A DNA stretch of 37,563 nt. Origin: DATAGF01 sp963813355 (GTDB taxonomy: Bacteria > Actinomycetota > Thermoleophilia > Miltoncostaeales > Miltoncostaeaceae). Every line of letters begins with the position of its first letter. The stretch's first letter is position 1. Shown here piece after piece: positions 1-7,418 of the stretch. The stretch lies in assembly GCA_963813355.1 (NCBI GenBank), contig CAWEYS010000031.1:1-37563 (forward strand), in the 5' to 3' direction. Under the pieces are notes generated by a model. The model saw only the letters and a list, made by a program, of their open reading frames with translations, was not told the origin of the DNA and searched no databases. Both the position numbers and the translations under genes were made by a program.

Positions 1-1
1 G

Positions 2-864
2 TCAGCTCGGGGGCACGTACTTGCTGGCGGTGAAGACCGCGCCCTGGGGGTCGCGCAGGACGGTCATCCGGACCCAGGGGGCGTCGAAGGGCGGCATCAG
101 GACGGTGCCGCCGAGGCTCGCCGCGCGCTCGGCCGCCGCGTCGGCGTCGTCGGTGGCGAAGGTGATGCTCCAATGCGCCGGCGTGCCCCGGGGTGCTGGC
201 CCTCCGCCATGGGAAGGAGCCAGGCGACCGTGTCCTCGAAGCCCTCGGAGGCGCCGTCGGCGGCCTGGCGCTCGCGCAGGCCCGGGTCGAGCTGCTCGAG
301 GTGGTCGCCGTACCCGGGCAAGCGGAACATGGAGAAGCTGCCCTCGGGGATGTCGACGTCGACCCTCGCCCAGCCGAACACCGCCCCGTAGAAGGCCGCT
401 GCGCCCTCGGGGTCGCGCGTGTTGAGCTCGCTGAAGTTCCACGTGCCCGGCTCGTTGACCAGGTGGGCGCCGATCATGTCCTTCGCCTGCCAGACGCCGA
501 TCACCGCGCCCTCGGGGTCGGCGATCACGGCCAGCCTGCCGGCGTCGGAGATGTCGGCCGGCTCCATCACCGCCGTGCCGCCCGCCGCCAATGCCCGGGC
601 GACAGCCTCGTCGGCGCTGTTGACCGCGACGTAGGTGCTCCAGGCCGGAGCCGGGGGCGCCCCGGGCGGCGGTGAGCTGACCGCGGCGACGTCGCGGCCG
701 CGGAGCTGGGCCACCAGGTAGCGCCCCGGCATGCCGGGAGGCGTGCGGTCCTCGAACTCCCATCCGAACAGGCCGCCGTAGAAGGCCGCGGCGGCCTCCG
801 GGTCGGGTTGTGAGGTGTCCACCCAGCACGGGACCCCGGCCGGGTACTCGGTGCGCTCGCGCAT
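2..864 (-). CDS. Two-domain VOC (glyoxalase-like) protein, frameshifted in this sequence
   Basis: Two tandem vicinal-oxygen-chelate (glyoxalase/bleomycin-resistance) modules of about 130 residues each, the arrangement of the mycobacterial CFP30B-like family. Each begins with a pattern of conserved aromatic and Asp residues (WVDTSQPDPEAAAAFYGGLFGWEF, shown here only as its role: module start; second copy near residue 140 has FSELNTRDPEGAAAFYGAVFGW-like spacing) and ends with 'DPEGAVIGVWQ' or 'DPQGAVFTASKY'. The frame breaks near 186-195, in a CCCCGGGG run; restoring one G joins the upstream part to PAHWSITFATDDADAAAERA and gives 287 residues, ending at the stop at 2-4. The start ATG (862-864) has GAGG upstream. 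No operon partner is visible; it lies downstream of nothing on its strand except the flavin gene at 943-2132, 78 bp away. Substrate unknown; the fold supports metal-dependent chemistry, thiol addition or drug binding. Family call firm, function open. Confidence 0.85.
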
Positions 865-942
865 CGCCTCGCTCCTCGTCGGTGATCGGGCCCGACCAGC
901 CTACGAGGGGTTCAGGTCAGGTTCTGTCCTCGATCCCGTCGC

Positions 943-2132
943 TCATGCAACACCGGCCGCGACCTCGTCGCGGGCGAAGAACTCCGCCATCGGCACCGTG
1001 CCCGCGATCACCCCGAAGAAGCGGCTCGTCCGCTCCGGATCGTCGCGCAGCGCGCCGAAGAGGGCCTGCATCTCGGGCCCCGGGGGCTCGAGCCCCGCCA
1101 GCTCGTGGGTGAAGTCGTAGAGCGGGAGGGCGGCCTCGTTGCGCCGCCGCTCGTAGTCGGCGAGCGCGTCGTCGAGGGGCCGGCGGCCGCCGAAGCCGTC
1201 GGCGATCGCGCCGGCGAGCAGCTCGGAGTCGCGGAAGGCGTCGCCGATGCCCTGCGCCGTGAGCGGGTCCTTGTGGTAGCCGGCGTCGCCCACCAGCGCC
1301 CAGCCGGGGCCGAACGGCCTGCGGAAGAAGAACGGGAGCTCGCCGGTGCCGTAGAAGCGCTCGGCGCGCCGGCCGGCGCGCAGGCGCTCGGCGAGGGAGG
1401 GCGCCAGCGCGACCGCCTCGAGGAAGCTGCGCTCGATGTCCGCGCGGACGCGGTGGAACTCGGCCCGCGGCCAGAAGACCGTGACGATGGTGCGCCCGTC
1501 GTTGGTGGGGCCGGCGATGACCATGCGCCCGTCGCGGGGGTAGAGCTCGGCGCCGTCGACGGGCACGCCGCTCCAGTAGGTGTAGTAGGCGCAGGTGCGG
1601 CCGGGCCGCTCGTGGTAGGTGGGCGCCCCGACGGCCCGGGCCACGCGCGAGCGCATCCCGTCGGCGCCGACGACGATGGCCGCCCGCTCGGTGACCGTGG
1701 CGCCGCCCGCCTCCCGGCCCGGATGCCGGTGACGCGGCCGCCCTCGAAGAGCAGCTCGCCCACCGAGAAGCGCTCGCGCACCTCGGCGCCGGCGGCGGAC
1801 GCGGCCTCGAGCAGGATCTGGTCGAGCAGGTAGCGCCGCGGCGCGTAGGCCGCGTCGGCGCCGTCCGCGGGGGCCGGCGCGCCGGTGAGGGCGAAGGGCC
1901 CGACGTCGAAGGTCATGCGGCGCGCCGGCGGGCAGCCGGTCGCGACCACGCGGTCGAGCAGGCCCCACCGCCGGAGCCGCGCCACGCCGGGCTGATGGAT
2001 GTAGTGCGTCGAGAGGGTGTCGCTGGGGAAGCCGGCCCGGTCCACGAGCAGGACCCGGTGGCCCGCGCGCGCGAGCAGCATGGCCGTCGGGGAGCCGGCG
2101 CAGCGGGCGCCGACCACGATCGCGTCGTACAT
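943..2132 (-). CDS. FAD-dependent oxidoreductase (geranylgeranyl-reductase/PHBH-like), frameshifted
   Basis: The N-terminus has a Rossmann FAD motif, VVGARCAGSPTAMLLARAG, followed by an acidic residue in VLLVD at the end of the second strand. About residue 160 is VVGADGMRSRVAR (the DG motif), and about residue 280 is LVGDAGYHKDPLTAQGIGDAF (the GD motif contacting the FAD ribose and flavin). This places it among group A flavin monooxygenases and reductases, about 396 residues when repaired. The reading frame breaks near 1711-1720 in a CCC/GGG run; one extra G gives RAGEAGGATVTE and continuous homology. The ATG at 2130-2132 has an ideal AAGGAGG Shine-Dalgarno 6 nt upstream, and the promoter at 2146-2188 drives it. 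Substrate cannot be read from sequence. The similarly oriented flavin monooxygenase just upstream suggests an aromatic or polyketide-like substrate shared by both, which is inference. Confidence 0.85.
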
Positions 2133-2145
2133 GTCCGCCTCCTTA

Positions 2146-2188
2146 AGCTATGGTCCGTAGTTATAAGCTATGGACCATAGCTATGCAA
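2146..2188 (-). promoter_or_regulatory. Promoter with two palindromic operators, upstream of the 943-2132 flavin gene
   Basis: Read on the minus strand: -35 TTGCAT (2183-2188), a 17-bp spacer, and -10 TATAAC (2160-2165). The spacer 2166-2182 is exactly one 17-bp palindrome, AGCTATGG-A-CCATAGCT (plus strand), perfect except for its central base. A second, imperfect copy (AGCTATGG-T-CCGTAGTT) covers 2146-2162, overlapping the downstream edge of the -10 box. The two centres are 20 bp apart, about two helical turns, so a dimeric repressor would bind both on one face. A helix-turn-helix repressor of TetR type is expected; the TetR gene at 3711-4325 is the nearest candidate. The first operator overlaps the stop codon of the upstream monooxygenase gene. 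Box and repeat positions are seen directly; the regulator is inferred. Confidence 0.8.
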
Positions 2189-3647
2189 GCGCGAGCTCAG
2201 GCGAGGGCGCGGTGGCGCGGCCGGGAGAGGACCACAGCGCGATGGGCACCCCGTCGGGCCGGGCCAGGAGGGCGCCGCGGCCGTGGATCCCAAGCGCACG
2301 GGCGGAGATCGCGTCGACGCTCCGGACGACGACCGGGGCGGACCCCGCGACGGCGCCGGCCGTCGCCTCCCACGCATCGCGGTCGGGCCCGGTGAGAAGC
2401 GTGAGCCCGGGGCCGAGCAGGTCGAGCGTAGAGACCCGCCCGGCCGCCGTCGGCAGCCAGAGGTGGGGGATGCGGCCGCCGAGGTCGGCGCTCAGCGCCA
2501 TGTCGAGGCCAGAGGCCGCGGCCTCGGGGTCGGCCGACCGCGCCGTGTTGTGCTCGACGACCGGTCGGCGCTCGGCCTCGTAGGAGTCGAGGAGCGCGGG
2601 CTCGGCCCAGCCGCGCAGCACCCAGGCGAGCTTCCAGCCGATGTCCCAGCCGTCGTGGATGGCGGTGTTCATGCCGGTGCCGCCGCGCGGCGTCACCCGG
2701 TGGGCGGCGTCGCCCACCAGGAAGGCGCTCCCGTCGCGGAAGCGCTCGGCCACCTGGGCGGCGAAGGCGAACGCGCCCAGGCGCTCGATCCGCGGCCGCA
2801 GCCCGTCGAGGCCGGTCGCGAGCCGGATGCGCCGCGCCATGGCCGCGCCCCCGTCGCGGACGAGGCCCTCCAGCTCGGGACCGCCGATGGTGCCATAGAG
2901 CCACCGGTCGTCCGGGCCCGCCGGCAGCAGCACGCCGCCGGCGCCGGCGCGGTTGATGTCGTAGAGGCCGTAGCGGTGCGGCCCGACGAGGTCCCAGAGG
3001 GGCGCGCGGAACAGCGCCGAGACCGCCGTGGCGAGGTCGGCCGGCCCGCGCATCGGGACCTCGAGGGCCGCCCGGATGGCGCTGTGGGCGCCGTCGGCCG
3101 CGATCAGGTAGCGCGCGTCCACCCGCCGGGCGGTCCCCGCCGCGCGGTCGCGCAGCAGGGCGCGGACGCCGGCCGGCCCGTTGTCGAGCAGCTCGACCTC
3201 GGTGCCCATGGCGACGCGCACCGACGGGCGGGAGCGGAGGTGGCGCAGCAGCACCGGCTCCAGGTGGTCCTGGGGCACGCAGGCCGGCCCGGTGGGGCTG
3301 ACGAGCGCGCTCTGCTCCCGGGTGGGGAGCCCGAGCGGCAGCGCGACGCCCGCGGGGGCCGAGGCCAGCGTCTCGCAGACCCACCCGAGCCACTCGACGT
3401 CGACGCCCCCGGCCCGCACCTCCTCCTCGAGCCCCAACGAGCGCATCAGCTCCATGGAGCGCGTGCTGACCGCCGTCGCCCGCGGCAGGCCGGACAGCCG
3501 ACCGCGGCGCTCCACGAGCAGCGTCTCGACCCCATAGCGGGCGAGAATCGCCGCGGCCGCCAGGCCGGCGGGGCCGGCGCCCGCCACCAGCACGGGGACC
3601 TCCTCCTGCACCTCCACACCCATCTCGACCCCACTTTCATCGGACAT
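2181..3647 (-). CDS. FAD-binding aromatic monooxygenase (PheA/TfdB/Rdc type)
   Basis: A 488-residue group A flavoprotein hydroxylase. The N-terminal dinucleotide fold has VAGAGPAGLAAAAILARYG at about residue 20 and ends in VERR. DG motif: IAADGAHSAIR at about residue 178. GD motif: LVGDAAHRVTPRGGTGMNT at about residue 315, with the following WKLAWVLRG-AEPALLDSYEAERRPV typical of phenol or polyketide hydroxylases. The C-terminal ~120 residues (from about 375) match the degenerate thioredoxin-like domain of that family, ending with a 'RPDG' segment. These enzymes use NAD(P)H and O2 to hydroxylate aromatic rings; the substrate is not determined. It is divergent from the TetR gene at 3711, with 63 bp between start codons, so that regulator probably controls it. 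The ATG start lacks a good Shine-Dalgarno. Confidence 0.9.
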   Translation of the reverse strand: MSDESGVEMGVEVQEEVPVLVAGAGPAGLAAAAILARYGVETLLVERRGRLSGLPRATAVSTRSMELMRSLGLEEEVRAGGVDVEWLGWVCETLASAPAGVALPLGLPTREQSALVSPTGPACVPQDHLEPVLLRHLRSRPSVRVAMGTEVELLDNGPAGVRALLRDRAAGTARRVDARYLIAADGAHSAIRAALEVPMRGPADLATAVSALFRAPLWDLVGPHRYGLYDINRAGAGGVLLPAGPDDRWLYGTIGGPELEGLVRDGGAAMARRIRLATGLDGLRPRIERLGAFAFAAQVAERFRDGSAFLVGDAAHRVTPRGGTGMNTAIHDGWDIGWKLAWVLRGWAEPALLDSYEAERRPVVEHNTARSADPEAAASGLDMALSADLGGRIPHLWLPTAAGRVSTLDLLGPGLTLLTGPDRDAWEATAGAVAGSAPVVVRSVDAISARALGIHGRGALLARPDGVPIALWSSPGRATAPSPELALA

Positions 3648-3666
3648 GACGTCTTCAGTCGGACAG

Positions 3667-3704
3667 GCTGTATTTGAGCAGACGTACTGTCAAGCGAATA
3701 GGAT
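3667..3704. promoter_or_regulatory. Divergent promoter region, monooxygenase / tetR
   Basis: On the minus strand a perfect -35, TTGACA, lies at 3688-3693, with a weak -10 TACAGC at 3667-3672 after a short 15-bp spacer. On the plus strand TAGGAT (3699-3704) sits 6 nt before the tetR ATG, with TTGAGC (3674-3679) as a poor -35 at 19 bp. The interval also contains the small palindrome ACAG-G-CTGT (3664-3672). The overlap of the two promoters is typical of TetR autoregulation. No copy of the CTATGG-CCATAG operator seen at 2146-2182 is present here. Confidence 0.4.
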
Positions 3705-3710
3705 TCAGGC

Positions 3711-4325
3711 ATGGCCAAGCGCCGCTACGAGCAACGACTGCGGGCGGAGACCGCCGAGGAGACGCGGCGCCGCATCCTCGACGCGGTCTACGAGCGGCTG
3801 CGCGAGGCGCCGTCCCAGCCGGTGAGCGTCGACCGGATCGCGCGGATGGCGGGCGTCGCCCGCTCGACGGTCTACCTGGTCTTCGGCTCCCGCGCCGGGC
3901 TCTTCGACGCGCTGGGCGACGACCTGCTGCGGCGGGACGCCTACGGGCGCCTGCTCGACGCGGTCGCGCATCCGGACGCGCGCGAGAGCCTCAGGCGCGG
4001 CATGCGCGCGGGGTGCGAGATGTTCGCCGGCGCCCGAGACGTCGCCCGGGCCCTCTACTCGATGGCGCAGCTGGACGAGGAGGCGGTGGGCGGCGCGGTG
4101 CGGCGGTTCGAGGAGGAGCGGACGCGCGGCATGGCGCGCCTCGCGCGCCGGCTCGCCGAGCAGGACGTCCTGCTTCCCGGCGTCACGGCCGGTGAGGCCG
4201 CCGACCTGCTCTGGGTCCTGACCAGCTTCGAGAGCTTCGACCTGCTCTACACCGGCAGGGGCCTGTCGGTCGACGAGGTGGCCGAGGCGCTGGTCACCGC
4301 CGCGGAGCGGAGCCTCTGCCGCTGA
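3711..4325 (+). CDS. TetR/AcrR family transcriptional regulator
   Basis: 204 residues. The N-terminal HTH is clear: ETRRRILDAVYERL forms helix 1, VSVDRIARMAGVARSTVYLVFGSRAGLFDAL gives helices 2-4 with the characteristic recognition-helix 'STVYxxFGSRAGL' signature at residues 40-65. The rest is a helical ligand-binding and dimerisation domain with no recognisable ligand. The ATG follows TAGGAT by 6 nt, so the message is probably leaderless. It is divergent from the aromatic monooxygenase gene, the usual arrangement for a local repressor. It may also act at the paired operators at 2146-2182 that precede the second flavin gene; that is inference. The N-terminal arm is rich in Arg, as expected for DNA contact. 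Confidence 0.93.
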   Translation: MAKRRYEQRLRAETAEETRRRILDAVYERLREAPSQPVSVDRIARMAGVARSTVYLVFGSRAGLFDALGDDLLRRDAYGRLLDAVAHPDARESLRRGMRAGCEMFAGARDVARALYSMAQLDEEAVGGAVRRFEEERTRGMARLARRLAEQDVLLPGVTAGEAADLLWVLTSFESFDLLYTGRGLSVDEVAEALVTAAERSLCR

Positions 4326-4341
4326 CCGCCGGCCCGGCCGG

Positions 4342-4623
4342 TCACTGGCGCGAGAGCACCTCGTGGCCGGGGAACTCGTCCTGCACGGCGGCGAGGGAGG
4401 CCGCCCAGAGGCACGCGGGCGCCATGACGGCGATGGTCAGCCACTCGCCGCCGCCCTCGGCATCGCACGAGCACCCCGCGTGCGGGTCGGCCTCCTGGAC
4501 CGAGTGGAGGATGCGGTCCCGGGTGCCCTCGATGTCCCGCCCGGCCAGCTCCTCGGGCGGGAGGCGGATGGCGAACACGAGCTCGCTGCGCTGAGCCGCG
4601 TCTCCTCCGCCGATGCTCGCCAT
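4342..4623 (-). CDS. Small hypothetical protein
   Basis: 93 residues starting MASIGGGDAAQRSELVFAIR. Not recognised. The pattern 'ELVFAIRLPPEELAGRDIEGTRDRILHSV' followed by a Cys-Ser-Cys in GCSCDAEGGGEWLTIAVMAP suggests a compact alpha/beta fold of alternating strand and helix, soluble, with no signal peptide. The start ATG at 4621-4623 is the only one that gives sensible codon use; reading frames that extend it upstream become Arg/Pro-rich and non-coding in character. It is convergent with tetR, whose stop is 16 bp away. Codon bias (G/C in third positions) supports translation. Confidence 0.6.
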   Translation of the reverse strand: MASIGGGDAAQRSELVFAIRLPPEELAGRDIEGTRDRILHSVQEADPHAGCSCDAEGGGEWLTIAVMAPACLWAASLAAVQDEFPGHEVLSRQ

Positions 4624-4706
4624 CGGTTGCGATCTTCGTACAGACCCGCCCCCCGAGTCCACGGCAACTTCGGGGCTCGGCGAGGGCACGGGGAGAGGCC
4701 GCGGCC

Positions 4707-5309
4707 TCAGGTCAGCCCGAGCACCTTCTGGCGGAGGAGGCCTGAGAGCGCGAAGGCGCCCGCCGAGTTGAGGTGCAGCCCGTCCGAGCCGAACCAGGGC
4801 TTGCCCGAGCTCGCCGCGTTCCAGTCGACCAGGGCGAAGCCCTTCCAGCGCCCGGCCGCCTGGCGGATGCGGGCGTTGATCGCCGTGTAGACGCTGCGCT
4901 GCTGGCGCAGCGTCACCCACACCACGCCCTTCACCTTGGCCTTGCGCAGCGCGCGCATGACCGCGTTGACGTCGTAGGTGCCCGAGCCCTCGTTGTAGCC
5001 CACGTTCAGCACGACCACCGACCCGAGCGCCGCGCCCTTGCTCTGGATCACCTGCAGGGCGGTCTTCGGGGTGACGCCGTTGTAGGTGCAGCTGGAGGTG
5101 ACGAGGCGGCGGCAGACCAGGGCGTCGACCTTGAGGTCGAAGCCCTTGCCGAGCCGGCTGACCGCCTTGGGCACGTAGGAGAAGGACGCCTGCACCGAGT
5201 CGCCGATCACGGTGACGCGGGGCTTCTTGGCCGCCGCCGCGGGGCTCGCGGCGAGCAGCACGGCGGCGATGGCGGCGGACAGGATCCCGATGGTGGGCCA
5301 CCTCCTCAC
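4707..5309 (-). CDS. Secreted SGNH/GDSL-like hydrolase
   Basis: Repaired start at GTG 5307-5309: TAGTCT lies at 5317-5322, exactly 7 nt upstream, and the protein then begins VRRWPTIGILSAAIAAVLLA, a classic Sec signal peptide (two Arg, a hydrophobic core, AxA at ASPAAAA). A longer frame to 5345 adds 12 residues without signal character. The mature part has block I VTVIGDSVQASF with the nucleophile Ser, and block V SDGLHLNSAGAFAL with the Asp-x-x-His pair; about 200 residues, the normal size for the fold. NVGYNEGSG may be the block III 'GxND'-like loop, although the usual Asn is replaced. Two Cys in LVCRRLVTSSCTY could form a disulfide. Probably an extracellular esterase or acyltransferase-like enzyme acting on cell-envelope glycans or lipids; the substrate is unknown. 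Confidence 0.8.
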   Translation of the reverse strand: MRRWPTIGILSAAIAAVLLAASPAAAAKKPRVTVIGDSVQASFSYVPKAVSRLGKGFDLKVDALVCRRLVTSSCTYNGVTPKTALQVIQSKGAALGSVVVLNVGYNEGSGTYDVNAVMRALRKAKVKGVVWVTLRQQRSVYTAINARIRQAAGRWKGFALVDWNAASSGKPWFGSDGLHLNSAGAFALSGLLRQKVLGLT

Positions 5310-5385
5310 CGGCGCGAGACTACCGAAGGGCGGGGAGTTCTCCACGAGGCGTGGTATTCGCCGATCCGGCCCCCGAACCTCCCGT

Positions 5386-5394
5386 TGCTACGCT
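5386..5394 (+). promoter_or_regulatory. Extended -10 promoter for tRNA-Cys
   Basis: TGCTACGCT: a TGn extension plus TACGCT (5389-5394), ending 12 nt before the tRNA 5' end. No clear -35 element at 17 bp. The tRNA-Val at 37488 has the same arrangement. Confidence 0.5.
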
Positions 5395-5406
5395 GGCCCG
5401 GCTCGC

Positions 5407-5481
5407 GGTGACGTGGCGAAGCTGGTCTAACGCGCCGGTCTGCAAAACCGGTATTCGCGGGTTCGAATCCCGCCGTCACCT
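5407..5481 (+). tRNA. tRNA-Cys (GCA)
   Basis: A complete cloverleaf: acceptor GGTGACG pairs with CGTCACC (5474-5480). The D arm is GCG/CGC with the loop containing AAGCTGGTCTAA. The anticodon arm CCGGT/ACCGG encloses loop CTGCAAA, giving anticodon GCA. The T arm GCGGG/CCCGC has loop TTCGAAT. The discriminator base is T (5481), as expected for bacterial tRNA-Cys, whose identity depends on U73. CCA is not encoded (TTGCC follows). It is transcribed away from the SGNH gene. Confidence 0.95.
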
Positions 5482-5883
5482 TGCCGCCGTGATGGCCATG
5501 CGGTTCCCGGGCCGCTGGCCGGTCGGGCCGATCGCGCTCCGCTCCTTCACCGCTCCTTACGGGCGTGCGAGGATGGCGCCATGCCGCGCCGCCGAGGGGC
5601 GAGTCGTGTACGTGAGCCGTCGCGCGTGAGCGGGCCGAGGCCGCCCGCGCGGCCGGACTGTACGCCGACGCGGGGCGGCCGATGATCCTCGCCTCCGCCG
5701 GCGGTCGTGGAGGCCAAGCGCCCGAGCGCGGCGGACCTCTCCGCCGTCGCTCGGGTCGTGGAGGTTCGCTCGGATCGAGGGGCGGACCAGGCGGGCTGAT
5801 CGGCTGACCGCTCGACGGCCCGGTGAACGACAGCCGCTCCCGATCGCCGCTCTGCTCGCCCACCTGGACGACGAGGACGAGGG
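5482..5883. other. 402 bp without a convincing gene, downstream of tRNA-Cys
   Basis: All six frames here break often or give Arg/Pro/Gly-rich translations. Short coding-like stretches appear in changing plus-strand frames, for example ERAEAARAAGLYADAG near 5630-5685, AKRPSAADLSAVARVVEV near 5710-5765 and PIAALLAHLDDEDEG ending at 5887. The last reads into a TGA that overlaps the ATG of the next small gene. This looks like a decayed small gene or genes rather than a plain spacer, but no family can be named. No direct repeat of the tRNA-Cys 3' end was found that would mark an integrated element. Confidence 0.4.
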
Positions 5884-6063
5884 ATGACCGACGACCGCCC
5901 TCGCTCGCGCATGGCCGACCTGATCCCGGACGACGACACGTTGGAGGTCATGGGCGGGATCGCGACCGTGATCGCTCGGGGCGATGAGCCAACCTGGGCG
6001 AACGTGCGCGAGGCGATCCGGGTACAGCGCGAGTGGGAGCGCTCGCGAGGACTCCGGCCCTGA
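5884..6063 (+). CDS. Small hypothetical protein
   Basis: 59 residues: MTDDRPRSRMADLIPDDDTL and onward, acidic at the N-terminus, then an amphipathic segment TWANVREAIRVQREWERSRGLRP rich in Arg, Glu and Trp that should form a helix. The ATG overlaps a TGA of an upstream coding-like frame (ATGA), which is the arrangement of a translationally coupled two-gene unit such as a toxin-antitoxin pair, but the upstream partner is not recognisable and no toxin family is claimed. GAGGACGAGG lies upstream as a possible ribosome binding site. Too short for codon statistics to be decisive. Confidence 0.35.
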   Translation: MTDDRPRSRMADLIPDDDTLEVMGGIATVIARGDEPTWANVREAIRVQREWERSRGLRP

Positions 6064-6097
6064 GTCCTTCAGGTGGCCTCCTTTCTCCGGGCTCCGG

Positions 6098-6976
6098 TCA
6101 GGCCGTCGGCAAGATCGGCTCGCCCAGGCCATTCGGCATGATCTGACTGAGCACGCCAATGACCTCCTCGCTGTACGGGCTGGAGCCGGTGGTCGAAGCC
6201 CAACCTCCGTCAACGGAGATCACAGCGCCAGTGATGTAGCTGCCCGCGTCGGAGGCGAGAAGCAACAGAGGACCCACAAGCTCCTCGTGTTCCCCAACGC
6301 GACCCAGCGGAGTCTGCTCGCAGACCCTCGCCTTCCACTGCGGGATGGCGAGAAAGTCCCCGGTCATCTCGCTCGGAAACCAGCCCGGGGCGATTGCGTT
6401 GACGCGCACGCCACGATCAGCCCAGCTCGATGCGAGCTGCTTCGTCATCTGGATTTGGGCGGCCTTGGAGGCGCAGTAGGCCGGAGGGTAGTTGCGGTGG
6501 CCGGACAGGCCGGCCCCCGAGGAGATCACGATGATCGACCCGCTCCCAGCAGCGAGCATTCGACGGCCGACAGCGGTCATGGAATAGAACGTGCCGTTGA
6601 CGTTCGTATCGATGCTCGCAGAGAAGGCTTCCGGCGGCGTCTTCTCGATCGCGGGGGCGCCCTCGGCGACGACTCCGGCGTTAGCGACAAGGACGTCGAT
6701 TGCCCCGAACTGGCTCATCGCGACCTCGCACATCGCCTCGATTTGATCCGGCTGGGTGATGTCACACGCGACGACCGCAGACGCCGCACCGGGCGGGAGG
6801 TCGGCCTGCACCTCCTGAAGACGGTCTTCGCGCCGGGCCGCGAGCACGACGTTGGCCCCGTTCACGGCGAGCGCCCTCGCAAAGACCACTCCCAGGCCCG
6901 ACGAGGCCCCGGTGACAATCGCGGTTCTTCCTGACAGATCGAACTGGGCGGCGGCACGTAGGTCGGTGCTTGCCAT
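6098..6976 (-). CDS. SDR family NAD(P)-dependent oxidoreductase
   Basis: A classical short-chain dehydrogenase of 292 residues. Cofactor motif TGASSGLGVVFARAL; NNAG-equivalent VANAGVV; catalytic Ser in IIVISSGAGLSG; catalytic Tyr and Lys in YPPAYCASKAA; PG motif IAPGWFPSEMT; and the family's C-terminal ITGAVISVDGGW. The Arg after strand 2 (AARREDR) suggests NADP(H). The start at 6974-6976 is chosen because GGAGG lies 9 nt upstream; a longer frame to 7015 lacks a ribosome site. Base composition is visibly lower in GC (about 60% in places, against more than 70% in neighbours), with more A/T-ending codons, a sign of recent acquisition. Substrate unknown. It stands alone, convergent with the small gene at 5884. 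Confidence 0.93.
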   Translation of the reverse strand: MASTDLRAAAQFDLSGRTAIVTGASSGLGVVFARALAVNGANVVLAARREDRLQEVQADLPPGAASAVVACDITQPDQIEAMCEVAMSQFGAIDVLVANAGVVAEGAPAIEKTPPEAFSASIDTNVNGTFYSMTAVGRRMLAAGSGSIIVISSGAGLSGHRNYPPAYCASKAAQIQMTKQLASSWADRGVRVNAIAPGWFPSEMTGDFLAIPQWKARVCEQTPLGRVGEHEELVGPLLLLASDAGSYITGAVISVDGGWASTTGSSPYSEEVIGVLSQIMPNGLGEPILPTA

Positions 6977-7026
6977 GACAGCAGCCTCCATCTGGGGTAG
7001 TGGTCGAGCGCCCATCTAGGCGCGTA

Positions 7027-7042
7027 GCGGACGAAGGTCCGC
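7027..7042. terminator. Small perfect hairpin between 77-aa gene and SDR gene
   Basis: GCGGAC-GAAG-GTCCGC: a 6-bp G/C stem with a 4-nt loop, 13 bp past the stop of the gene at 7055-7288 and upstream of the SDR start. There is no U-tract, so termination is a guess; it could also be a leader structure of the SDR message. Confidence 0.3.
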
Positions 7043-7054
7043 GCAATGGTCTAG

Positions 7055-7288
7055 CTACACGGCGGGCTGCGGCAGCGGCGCGCCGGGATCGGGTTCGTAG
7101 AGGCGCTCGTAGTCGGTCGGCGGGTGGATCGTGATGTGCGCGTCGAGATTGGTCGGCGGATCGACCACGTCGAGCTCCATGGGGAGGAGCCCCGCCTCGA
7201 TCTGCGCCATGAGCGCGTAGCGCACGTACCGGGCCGACAGCAGTACCTCGATGTCGAGGCCCGACGTCACCAGAGTCTGGTCAACCAT
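7055..7288 (-). CDS. Hypothetical protein, possibly an N-terminal fragment
   Basis: 77 residues: MVDQTLVTSGLDIEVLLSAR, then YVRYALMAQIEAGLLPMELDV, a Pro-rich turn and ITIHPPTDYERLYEPDPGAP. The regular hydrophobic pattern (IEVLL, YALMAQIEAGLLP) indicates one strand-helix-strand unit that looks like the opening of a larger domain; the protein then stops soon after a Pro-rich tail. Not assigned to a family. The ribosome site is weak. It lies in the same direction as the SDR gene and 78 bp upstream of it, in the stretch of unusual composition after tRNA-Cys. Confidence 0.5.
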   Translation of the reverse strand: MVDQTLVTSGLDIEVLLSARYVRYALMAQIEAGLLPMELDVVDPPTNLDAHITIHPPTDYERLYEPDPGAPLPQPAV

Positions 7289-7418
7289 CGCTCATCCGGC
7301 CGGGAAGCCGACCACCAGCGACAGCGCCGGATGGCGGACGCCACGGCCCACGGCGCGACTCTAACCCGGAGGCCGACCCGGCGCACCCCGGCGACGCGAC
7401 GGGCGTGCCGGGTGGCCG

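Noticed and set aside
5474..7300. Integrated element at tRNA-Cys
   Set aside because: No direct repeat of the tRNA 3' end, no integrase and no mobility gene were found up to 7.4 kb; only GGGTTCG recurs near 7090, which is too short.
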